Positions 1-5,696 of a stretch of 5,707 bases of DNA are shown here, one piece after another (positions within the stretch are counted from its first letter, which is position 1; every line of letters begins with the position of its first letter). Source of the stretch: Elusimicrobiota bacterium. Lineage in GTDB: Bacteria; Elusimicrobiota; Elusimicrobia; Elusimicrobiales; UBA9959. The translations under genes were made by a program, and so were the position numbers. The DNA is taken from contig DAOWGR010000008.1 in assembly GCA_030637365.1 (NCBI GenBank), forward strand, positions 1 through 5,707, in the 5' to 3' direction. Under the pieces are notes generated by a model. It was not told the origin of the DNA and did no database searches. It saw nothing but the letters and a program-made list of their open reading frames with translations.

Positions 1-40
1 AAAACGGCAAACAGCGAAAATATGTAAATAAGATGATAAG
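1..40. repeat. Degenerate direct repeat, copy 1
   Basis: The first 16 bases (AAAACGGCAAACAGCG) recur exactly at 244-259. After an 8-base segment absent from the second copy (17-24), positions 25-40 (TAAATAAGATGATAAG) match 260-275 with one mismatch. The two copies are therefore clear relatives separated by an 8-base indel. A shorter fragment, AAACGGCAA, also occurs at 217-225. The repeat touches the window edge, so its true left end is not visible. Confidence 0.75.
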
Positions 41-107
41 TTGATATGTAAAAACCGGATTTGTGTATTTTGTAATTTAGTGAGTTAAATTCTTATTTGG
101 GAACGCC

Positions 108-126
108 TACCTGCTGCCGGCAGGTA
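108..126. repeat. GC-rich hairpin (TACCTGC/GCAGGTA)
   Basis: A perfect 7-base inverted repeat, TACCTGC at 108-114 and GCAGGTA at 120-126, encloses the 5-base loop TGCCG. It sits at the left edge of the GC-rich island. There is no following T-run, so it does not look like an intrinsic terminator. Its core resembles the CCTGCCGGCAGG-type palindromes that I recall as common intergenic repeats in some uncultured bacterial genomes; that comparison is from memory. Confidence 0.65.
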
Positions 127-154
127 ACACAAGATATGCTTATCAGACGGCCAA

Positions 155-190
155 GGATGTCTACGCCATGCGGCCATAGCGTGGTAGTCC
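155..190. repeat. GC-rich imperfect hairpin
   Basis: ACGCCATG (163-170) and CATAGCGT (175-182) pair at 7 of 8 positions around the 4-base loop CGGC. Outside this, CT (161-162) can pair with AG (186-187) and GGA (155-157) with TCC (188-190), with unpaired bases between. With the hairpin at 108-126 it makes the GC-rich island a structured element, possibly a dispersed intergenic repeat. The string CGGCCATAGCG resembles the 5' end of 5S rRNA, but the following sequence does not continue as 5S. Confidence 0.5.
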
Positions 191-243
191 CGCGAGGTAC
201 ACAGGGAGAGGGTCAGAAACGGCAACAATGGATAGAAACAAAA

Positions 244-275
244 AAAACGGCAAACAGCGTAAATACGATGATAAG
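244..275. repeat. Degenerate direct repeat, copy 2
   Basis: This is the second copy of the repeat at 1-40: 16 of 16 bases identical over 244-259 and 15 of 16 over 260-275, without the 8-base segment present in copy 1. It also serves as the left arm of a larger imperfect inverted repeat whose right arm lies just upstream of uvrA. It has no coding content that I can defend. Confidence 0.75.
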
Positions 276-371
276 AAAAAACGGGAATACGGGAATAAAT
301 TAAGGAGTTTCCTTGCGCACATATCACCTTATTTCCCTATTTACATATCATCGCATTTATACCGTATTTCT
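248..371. repeat. Long imperfect inverted repeat before uvrA
   Basis: The arms face each other around a small central hairpin at 302-314 (AAGGA, loop GTT, TCCTT). Outer pairing is seen directly: CGATGATA at 266-273 is the exact reverse complement of TATCATCG at 346-353, and it continues with TAAAT at 260-264 against ATTTA at 355-359 and scattered pairs out to about 249/370. GGGAA at 283-287 can pair with TTCCC at 333-337. Mismatches and small register shifts lie between these blocks. A transcript crossing it could fold into a long interrupted hairpin ending a few bases before the uvrA ribosome binding site. It may be a decayed palindromic element, a pair of oppositely oriented repeat copies, or a regulatory leader; the sequence does not decide. 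Confidence 0.6.
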
Positions 372-373
372 GT

Positions 374-377
374 AGGA
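374..377 (+). promoter_or_regulatory. uvrA ribosome binding site
   Basis: AGGA lies 7 bases before the ATG at 385, good Shine-Dalgarno spacing. Together with the conserved UvrA N-terminus (MDFITISGAREHNLKN) it fixes the start codon. The first base of the motif overlaps the TAG (373-375) that ends a 20-codon TTG-started frame. Confidence 0.75.
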
Positions 378-384
378 ATTTAAA

Positions 385-3246
385 ATGGACTTTATTACAA
401 TATCGGGCGCAAGAGAACATAATTTAAAAAACCTAAATCTAAAATTGCCGAAAAATAAAATAATCGTGTTTACCGGGCTTTCCGGTTCAGGCAAATCAAG
501 TCTTGTTTTTGACACGATATACGCGGAAGGACAGAGAAGATATGTGGAAAGCCTGTCAGCTTATGCCAGACAATTTCTTGAGCAAATGGATAAGCCGGAT
601 ATTGACCATATAGAAGGCCTTTCTCCCGCTATAGCGATTGGGCAGCATTCTCCTTCAAAAAATCCTCGCTCCACGGTCGGAACCGTAACTGAAATTTATG
701 ATTATCTCAGGCTCCTGTTTTCCAAAATAGGAAAACCGCAATGTCCGAAATGCGAACTGCCAATCAAGCAATGGCCGCAAAGCGCGATAGTCAAGGAAAT
801 ACTCTCCAAACATGACAATAAAAAAATTAAGATATTATCCCCGCTTATCAAAGATAGAAAAGGAACCTACGAAGAACTGCTTTTAAAACTTAAAAAAACG
901 GGTTTTACAAAAGTAAAAATAAACAATAAGCTTTATGAATTAAAAAATCCGCCAAAACTGCAAAGATACGCCAAACATACGATAGAACTTTTTATAGACG
1001 AACTTACGGTTTCCCTCAATGAAAAAGAAAGACTGCAAGAATCGCTGGAATTGGCTCTTAAAGAATCCAAAGGCTATGTAAACATTGAAATAACCGGCGA
1101 CGACAAAAAAAATGAATCCGTTGTTTATAGCGACAAAAATTCCTGTCCATCCTGCGCCATGAGTTTTCCCGAACTTGAACCCAGACTCTTTTCTTTTAAT
1201 TCCCCGCACGGCGCTTGCTCCAAGTGTTCGGGATTGGGCGTTAAAATTGAAATTGACGAAAACTTGGTGATTCCCGTTTCCGACAAAACCATTATTGAAG
1301 GAGCTGTTGAACCGTGGAATAAGCCCATAACCACAAAAACCAATAGATGGAAAAACTCATGGAGCTCTTATTATGGCGATTTAATTGAAAATATATGCGC
1401 CACTCGCAAAATACCAGCGAATATTCCGTGGAAAAAATTATCAAGAGCGCAAAAAGATATCCTGCTTTACGGCGACAGTTCCAATGATTTTGAAGGAATT
1501 ATCAACAATCTTAAAAGAAGATATACGGACTCTCAATCGGATTATGTGAGAGAGGAGATACACCGTAAATATATGCACGAAAAGCGATGTTCCGCCTGCG
1601 AAGGCAAAAGGCTGAAGCCCGAAGGGCTGAATGTTTTAATTGCCGGCAAAAATATAGCCGAAATATCCGCTCTTTCAATTGAGGATATAAAAAAATTTAC
1701 GGATGATTTAAAACTTGGTGAAAAAGATAAATTTATTTCCAGGCAAATACTGAAAGAAATCAATTCAAGACTCAGCTTTCTTATAAATGTCGGACTCTCG
1801 TACATCTCTCTTGAAAGAAAATCAAGAACCCTTTCGGGAGGAGAAGCTCAGCGCATACAACTGGCGACCCAGATAGGTTCGGGGCTGACCGGCGTGCTTT
1901 ATGTTTTGGATGAACCCACCATAGGCCTGCATCAAAGCGATAATGCAAGGCTTATTAGCACGCTTAAATCCCTACGAGACTTGGGAAACACTTTGATAAT
2001 AGTTGAGCATGATGAAGCAATTATACGAAGCGCCGATTATATAGTGGATCTTGGGCCCAAGGCGGGCTCTGGCGGCGGCTATATCACGGCCAAGGGAGCT
2101 TTAAATGAAATATTGTCCAATCCCGCGTCACTTACCGGAAAATTTCTAAAAAGAGAGAAAATAACCGCCTTAAAACAAAAAGAAATAAAAACTCCGTTTA
2201 AATTTCTAAAATTTGAAAAAGCGGCGCAATTCAATTTAAAAAATATTGATGTGAAAATACCGATAGGTTTATTTACCTGTGTATGCGGAATATCCGGTTC
2301 GGGGAAATCAACTCTTCTATATGAAATCATTTATAAAGCGCTGGCAAAAAAAATATATAAGAGCAAAGAAAATCCGGGGAAATTTAAACGCATGAGCGGC
2401 TCTGAATTTATAGACAAAGTGATAATAATAGATCAAGCGCCCATAGGAAGAACCCCGCGTTCAAATCCAGCGACTTATACCGGATTGTTCTCGCATATAA
2501 GAGAATTATTCGCCAAGCTTCCGGAATCCAAACGCAGAGGCTATAAACCGGGCAGATTTTCATTTAATGTTTCCGGCGGACGCTGCGAAGCTTGCTCGGG
2601 AGAAGGAACTATAAAAATACAAATGCAGTTTTTGCCCGATATATATGTTAAATGCGATGAATGTCACGGCAAAAGATTTACCGACGCAACGCTTGAAATA
2701 AGATTAAACAATAAGAATATATCGGAAGTTCTTGACATGACGGCGGATGAAGCCAAAATATTTTTCAAAAATATACCGCAAATACTAAAGACACTGAATA
2801 CTTTATGCGAAGTCGGACTGGGGTATATAAAGCTGGGCCAAAGCGCCACTACGCTGTCGGGCGGAGAAGCTCAAAGAATGAAGTTGGCTTATCAGCTTTC
2901 AAAAAGATCAACGGGCAAAACAATGTACATTTTGGATGAACCCACAACGGGACTTCATTTTGCCGATACCGGAAAACTTTTGCAAGTATTGCGCAAACTC
3001 AATGAATTCGGAAATACCATTTTAATTATAGAGCATAATCTTGATGTAATAGCGTCATCCGATTGGATTATAGAACTGGGCCCCGAAGGCGGCGAAAAAG
3101 GCGGATATCAAATATTCGCGGGCGCGACCGATGACATGCTTAAAGACTCAAAATCAATAACAGCGCCTTATTTGAAGAAACATATCCAGTCTTCAGCCAG
3201 ACCGCTTGACGGCAAAACAACAAGCAGCAAAAATCGCCGATTCTAA
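385..3246 (+). CDS. uvrA: Excinuclease ABC subunit UvrA
   Basis: UvrA is the damage-sensing ATPase of nucleotide excision repair. As a dimer it loads UvrB onto distorted DNA in the cytoplasm. The 953 residues match the usual bacterial length (about 940) and both ABC ATPase halves are intact. Half 1: Walker A GLSGSGKSS at 31-39, signature LSGGEAQR at 483-490, Walker B ending D509-E510, H542. Half 2: Walker A GISGSGKST at 635-643, signature at 824-831, D851-E852, H884. One zinc module is C254/C257/C278/C281 and another C734/C737/C757/C760; extra CxxC pairs lie at 120-123 and 402-405. The segment around 118-250 corresponds to the UvrB-binding and insertion region. NPRSTVGTVTEIYDYLRLLF (93-112) and GRTPRSNPATYTGLF (688-702) are hallmark blocks. 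The last 20 or so residues are a basic, unconserved tail. The start is supported by AGGA 7 bases upstream. No uvrB or uvrC is adjacent, and the next gene is convergent, so it appears monocistronic here. No LexA-like box was recognised. Confidence 0.98.
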   Translation: MDFITISGAREHNLKNLNLKLPKNKIIVFTGLSGSGKSSLVFDTIYAEGQRRYVESLSAYARQFLEQMDKPDIDHIEGLSPAIAIGQHSPSKNPRSTVGTVTEIYDYLRLLFSKIGKPQCPKCELPIKQWPQSAIVKEILSKHDNKKIKILSPLIKDRKGTYEELLLKLKKTGFTKVKINNKLYELKNPPKLQRYAKHTIELFIDELTVSLNEKERLQESLELALKESKGYVNIEITGDDKKNESVVYSDKNSCPSCAMSFPELEPRLFSFNSPHGACSKCSGLGVKIEIDENLVIPVSDKTIIEGAVEPWNKPITTKTNRWKNSWSSYYGDLIENICATRKIPANIPWKKLSRAQKDILLYGDSSNDFEGIINNLKRRYTDSQSDYVREEIHRKYMHEKRCSACEGKRLKPEGLNVLIAGKNIAEISALSIEDIKKFTDDLKLGEKDKFISRQILKEINSRLSFLINVGLSYISLERKSRTLSGGEAQRIQLATQIGSGLTGVLYVLDEPTIGLHQSDNARLISTLKSLRDLGNTLIIVEHDEAIIRSADYIVDLGPKAGSGGGYITAKGALNEILSNPASLTGKFLKREKITALKQKEIKTPFKFLKFEKAAQFNLKNIDVKIPIGLFTCVCGISGSGKSTLLYEIIYKALAKKIYKSKENPGKFKRMSGSEFIDKVIIIDQAPIGRTPRSNPATYTGLFSHIRELFAKLPESKRRGYKPGRFSFNVSGGRCEACSGEGTIKIQMQFLPDIYVKCDECHGKRFTDATLEIRLNNKNISEVLDMTADEAKIFFKNIPQILKTLNTLCEVGLGYIKLGQSATTLSGGEAQRMKLAYQLSKRSTGKTMYILDEPTTGLHFADTGKLLQVLRKLNEFGNTILIIEHNLDVIASSDWIIELGPEGGEKGGYQIFAGATDDMLKDSKSITAPYLKKHIQSSARPLDGKTTSSKNRRF

Positions 3247-3265
3247 CAATACAATAAACGCAATA

Positions 3266-4240
3266 TCATTTAAAGTTTTTAAATTTTTTAAACTTCTTGG
3301 CCGGAGTCATTTTAACGGGAACAAAATTGAAGCTTGCCGATGGGAAATCGGAGGAATTTTCTTTCTCTTTGCCATAAGTTTTAAGCCATTTGAGCCATGA
3401 TTGTTCAAAATCACCCAAACTTTTTATTCTGTGCGAAGTCCATAACGCCTTTTCCACATGTTTTCCGGCGCGAATCAAGTCACAAAAGCTTTTAAATTGA
3501 ATTCTTTTACGGGAATTAAAAAGATATTTTACAATGCCAAACGCCTGAAGATACCAATCGCCGATTTTTTGCTTATTGTCCAACTGGCTTATTTTCACAT
3601 CAAAAAAATCCGAGAAACTTATATATCTTTCCGCAGAAACATATTTCAAAGCGTTATGCCAAGGCCCTTTGCCGTAAGATTTATCTTCCATTGAAACCGC
3701 CAAACCTTCATTAAGCCATTGCGGAGGATGTTTGAATTTTTCTCCAAAAAATCCTTCAAAATAAAGATGGGTAAGTTCATGAGCGATTACGGCTTTCAGT
3801 TTTGACATGTCTCCCGAGTCATAAACGACAATCGTTTTTTTATTGATAAAGGCAAGTCCTTTTGACCATGACGGAGGCTTGAATTCTCCGCTTAAATAGG
3901 TTTTTTTTGTGCCATATATATATACTTTCTCCTTTTCTTTCATCATCCAAGGAGAAAACATTGAAATATCCATTTTCATCATGTTATATATTTTTTCAAG
4001 TTCAATAACTATTGAAGCGGGCGACCACGATGATTCATGATAAATTTTAAAATGCGGAGATTCTTTGAGATGCCATGCTGTCTTTTTTGGCTGAAATCGT
4101 TTTATTATTTTATTTTTTAGATATTTAACAGATGTTTGATCTGTCTTCTTGTCAAAAGTTTGAATTTCTCCCGCCAGGGAATTAGAATTAAGAAAAATAA
4201 AAAAACTTACAAAAAAATTTATAAGCTTAAAAATCGGCAT
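3266..4240 (-). CDS. Secreted MA-like zinc metallopeptidase (gluzincin)
   Basis: This is a 324-residue protein with a probable Sec signal peptide: K5, a hydrophobic stretch at about 6-19, and likely cleavage near A23 (SLA|GE). The mature protein carries HELTH at 154-158 (zinc ligands H154 and H158, catalytic E155). WLNEGLA follows, with E178 as probable third ligand 20 residues after H158, the gluzincin arrangement typical of the peptidase MA-like family. WYLQAFGIVKYLF (229-241) fits the helix that usually follows in that family. All catalytic residues are present, so it should be active in the periplasm or outside the cell; the substrate is unknown. No lipobox or second membrane span is seen, and the tail is strongly basic (KKFKKFKNFK). 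The ATG at 4240 is the only ATG, GTG or TTG between the upstream in-frame stop and the signal peptide. It has no Shine-Dalgarno sequence, and a promoter -10 ends 6 bases before it. Its 3' end faces that of uvrA with a 19-base gap; it diverges from the flippase-like gene. Confidence 0.85.
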   Translation of the reverse strand: MPIFKLINFFVSFFIFLNSNSLAGEIQTFDKKTDQTSVKYLKNKIIKRFQPKKTAWHLKESPHFKIYHESSWSPASIVIELEKIYNMMKMDISMFSPWMMKEKEKVYIYGTKKTYLSGEFKPPSWSKGLAFINKKTIVVYDSGDMSKLKAVIAHELTHLYFEGFFGEKFKHPPQWLNEGLAVSMEDKSYGKGPWHNALKYVSAERYISFSDFFDVKISQLDNKQKIGDWYLQAFGIVKYLFNSRKRIQFKSFCDLIRAGKHVEKALWTSHRIKSLGDFEQSWLKWLKTYGKEKENSSDFPSASFNFVPVKMTPAKKFKKFKNFK

Positions 4241-4246
4241 AATAAA

Positions 4247-4275
4247 AGTATAGCACTGAAAAACATCTATCGCAA
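4247..4275 (-). promoter_or_regulatory. sigma70-type promoter of the MA-like peptidase gene
   Basis: On the minus strand, TTGCGA (4275-4270) is followed by exactly 17 bases and then TATACT (4252-4247). The -10 is preceded by TGC, giving an extended -10 (TGCTATACT). Only six bases (4246-4241) separate the -10 from the ATG at 4240, so transcription would be expected to start at or within a base or two of the start codon. That would give a leaderless mRNA, consistent with the missing ribosome binding site. Inferred from sequence only. Confidence 0.6.
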
Positions 4276-4281
4276 TACCAT

Positions 4282-4298
4282 TGTCCGCATGGCGGGCA
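4282..4298. promoter_or_regulatory. Hairpin or operator-like inverted repeat between divergent genes
   Basis: TGTCCGC (4282-4288) and GCGGGCA (4292-4298) form a 7-base inverted repeat around ATG, with six Watson-Crick pairs and one G-T. It lies just upstream of the peptidase gene's -35 and upstream of the flippase-like gene's -10, in a GC-rich patch of otherwise AT-rich spacer. The position would suit a shared regulator site, but the 3-base spacing is short and no known operator is recognised. Confidence 0.3.
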
Positions 4299-4328
4299 TA
4301 AATCCGGCGCGGTTAATATCACTTTTAG

Positions 4329-4334
4329 TATAAT
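4329..4334 (+). promoter_or_regulatory. Perfect -10 box upstream of the flippase-like gene
   Basis: TATAAT matches the sigma70 -10 consensus exactly and lies 30 bases before the ATG at 4365, predicting a 5' leader of roughly 20-25 bases. No good -35 is seen at the proper distance (the bases around 4306-4311 are GC-rich), so the promoter may need an activator or be weak. The leader contains no AGG or GGA. Confidence 0.45.
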
Positions 4335-4364
4335 GATAAGTAAACTCACAGCTTTTTAATTTTT

Positions 4365-5333
4365 ATGAAAAAACTTTCAATTTTATTTCTTCTTTTCGGA
4401 ATAATTATTTTTTCCGTAATTTTATATAACCTTGATATAGCCGACGTTCTTTCTTCTTTATCAAAAGTAAAATGGGGATTCATTATCATATTTTCTCAGG
4501 AAATAGTGGCTCATATATTTAATACCTATGGCTGGAAATACGCCATAGACAGCGAACTTAAAATTAAAATAAGCTTTAAAAAACTGCTTTTGATGAGAAT
4601 AGCCGGAGACGGAATTAATTATGTAACTCCATCGGCCACTCTGGCCGGAGAATTCGCCAAGGCTCATATGATGGGTAAAAATCATTCACTAACGCACAGA
4701 TTATCCACCGTGGCGCTCGCCAAAATAACTCAAGCAATAGCGCTTTGCTTTATTTCCATCGCAGCCATAACTTGGCTGTTAATAGGCAACTTTAATATTG
4801 CGGGCCTTTCCGGTCAAATGAAAATAGCGACCTATATAATAGCGGCGCTTTTTGTGATTATTATTTTTCTGGAATTGAGGGCAAGCAAAACAGCGGATAA
4901 TGAAAATGCCGAAGCAAAAAATAAAAAAACGAAAACTCTTTTGGAAAAATTGAAAGAATTGGATAAAACCATGATGCTTTTTATTAAAAAAAAACCAAAA
5001 GAATTCGCGCTTTCAACATTTTTTTTCACTCTCGCGTATCTTTGGGGAGCGATAGAAGCGTATCTAATCGCTTATTTTCTAGGCATGGAAATAACATTTG
5101 CCATTGCTTGTTTAATTGAATTGCTTTCTGTTTTCTTGGACGGCTTGTTTTTCGCGGTTCCATTAAAAGCGGGCACTCAAGAAGCCACAAAAGTGGCTAT
5201 TTTTTCAACTTTGGGCATGAGCGCCGCCTTAGGATTTTCATTCGCGGTGGTAAGGCATTTGAGAGAATTATTATGGGCTTTTACAGGCGTTTTAATTTTC
5301 TATCGCATGAAAGAGTTTAAAGACGCAAAGTAG
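4365..5333 (+). CDS. Flippase-like integral membrane protein (LPG synthase TM family)
   Basis: This is a 322-residue polytopic inner-membrane protein of the lysylphosphatidylglycerol-synthase transmembrane / YbhN-like family (Pfam LPG_synthase_TM; HpnL-type proteins belong here). Members are thought to move or handle lipids or lipid-linked sugars. Hydrophobic segments fall at about 4-20, 37-55, 118-141, 152-172, 215-238, 243-265 and 274-314 (probably two spans). Two family hallmarks are visible: RIAGDGINYVTPSATLAGEFAKA (78-100), resembling the N..P...gGE..R block, and PLKAGTQEA (266-274) followed by LG and RHLRELLWAFTG (297-308). A lysine-rich cytoplasmic-looking loop with helical character occupies about 173-212. 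The soluble aminoacyl-transferase domain of MprF is absent, so it is not an LPG synthase. The ATG at 4365 begins a normal MKK membrane start but has no Shine-Dalgarno sequence. No neighbouring glycosyltransferase or hopanoid gene is present to suggest a substrate. The family call is fairly sure; the function is not. Confidence 0.8.
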   Translation: MKKLSILFLLFGIIIFSVILYNLDIADVLSSLSKVKWGFIIIFSQEIVAHIFNTYGWKYAIDSELKIKISFKKLLLMRIAGDGINYVTPSATLAGEFAKAHMMGKNHSLTHRLSTVALAKITQAIALCFISIAAITWLLIGNFNIAGLSGQMKIATYIIAALFVIIIFLELRASKTADNENAEAKNKKTKTLLEKLKELDKTMMLFIKKKPKEFALSTFFFTLAYLWGAIEAYLIAYFLGMEITFAIACLIELLSVFLDGLFFAVPLKAGTQEATKVAIFSTLGMSAALGFSFAVVRHLRELLWAFTGVLIFYRMKEFKDAK

Positions 5334-5402
5334 CTACAAAGCTTATTCTGCTTTTAGAAGTCGGAAACAAGAGGCAAGAAATAAGAGAACGGAAAAAGGC
5401 AA
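5334..5402. other. Convergent intergenic spacer with no clear terminator
   Basis: This 69-base spacer separates the ends of the flippase-like and pilin-like genes. The only fold seen is TTCT/AGAA (5346-5349 with 5356-5359), four pairs with no T-run on either strand. If both genes terminate here the signal is not a standard intrinsic terminator. Confidence 0.4.
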
Positions 5403-5696
5403 TTATAAATCTTCGTCATCTATCTTATAATTTATCTTACCGCCGACAGTCGTATATGTTACCGTAATCCCATCAGGGTTGCAAGCGCCGGGTATATTGC
5501 CGGCATTCAACTCCGATGTGATTTTTGACATACAGCCATCCGTTCTGACTTTTGCCGCGCTGCTTTTATAGATTCTGGCGGAAAGCATATATCGGGCCAT
5601 TACCCACTTGAGAACCATAACCCCTATCATGGACATTATCACGCACATAACCAATGTTTGAAGAAGCATTGAACCGCGTCTTAAAATAATTTTCAT
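5403..5696 (-). CDS. Small prepilin-like (type IV pilin/pseudopilin) protein
   Basis: This is a complete 97-residue protein. Its short positive leader MKIILRRG ends in glycine, and SMLLQTLVMCVIMSMIGVMVLK (9-30) follows as one hydrophobic helix. This is the layout of class III prepilins cut by a PilD-type peptidase between G8 and S9. Position +5 of the mature protein is Q13, not the usual glutamate, as in some minor pilins and PilX-like proteins. The helix continues with basic residues to about 52. The rest is a short globular part with two cysteines (C55, C72) that could form a disulphide, and an acidic end (DDEDL). It is likely an inner-membrane protein and possible subunit of a type IV pilus, type II secretion or related filament, though no machinery genes are in the window. 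GGA at 5705-5707, 8 bases before the ATG, is a plausible ribosome binding site. The cleavage motif and helix are convincing; the exact filament is unknown. Confidence 0.7.
   Translation of the reverse strand: MKIILRRGSMLLQTLVMCVIMSMIGVMVLKWVMARYMLSARIYKSSAAKVRTDGCMSKITSELNAGNIPGACNPDGITVTYTTVGGKINYKIDDEDL

Larger units (their letters stand above)
1..384. other. Non-coding patchwork upstream of uvrA
   Basis: This stretch has no gene I can support. Composition changes sharply along it: positions 1-100 contain 27 G or C, 101-220 contain 69 of 120, and 231-380 return to roughly one third. The AT-rich flanks are made of diverged copies of one repeat, and the GC-rich centre holds two hairpins; each is listed separately. 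Open frames on both strands here (for example TTG at 97 to TAA at 303 on +, and GTG at 327 to 85 on -) read through repeats and hairpins and look like no protein family. No strong sigma70-type promoter for uvrA is visible. TTGATA at 41-46 followed by TGTATT at 64-69 (17-base spacer) is the best candidate, but its -10 is poor. No tRNA or recognisable riboswitch is seen. Confidence 0.6.

Noticed and set aside
171..215. Possible 5S rRNA or tRNA remnant, because of CGGCCATAGCG at 171-181
   Set aside because: The similarity stops after about 11 bases; no 5S helices, cloverleaf or conserved T-loop sequence follow.
97..303. 68-codon TTG-started frame on the + strand in the spacer before uvrA
   Set aside because: It has a weak start with no ribosome binding site, runs through hairpins and repeats, and its translation has no recognisable domain or normal composition.
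85..327. 80-codon GTG-started frame on the - strand, antisense to the same spacer
   Set aside because: It covers the same repeat patchwork. The segments that look repeated in its translation (YHRIY) come from the DNA inverted repeat, not from a protein motif.
340..369. Candidate uvrA promoter TTTACA (340-345) with GTATTT (364-369)
   Set aside because: The 18-base spacing is acceptable, but the -10 is poor and the transcript would start inside the AGGA ribosome binding site.
1..371. CRISPR array, given repeated AT-rich units
   Set aside because: Only two clear copies, of unequal length, separated by about 200 bases with no regular spacers; no cas genes in the window.
940..2849. Several minus-strand frames of 60-90 codons inside uvrA
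   Set aside because: They are shadows of the conserved uvrA reading frame, with no initiation signals or recognisable domains.
3272..3296. A/T-rich hairpin AAGTTT/AAACTT (3273-3278 with 3290-3295) as a terminator for uvrA
   Set aside because: Only six pairs with five A-T, a long loop and no clean GC stem plus T-tract. It lies inside the peptidase coding sequence, so it is at best a weak signal.
3458..3694. 78-codon frame on the + strand
   Set aside because: It lies wholly antisense to the peptidase gene, whose catalytic motif and signal peptide show which strand codes.
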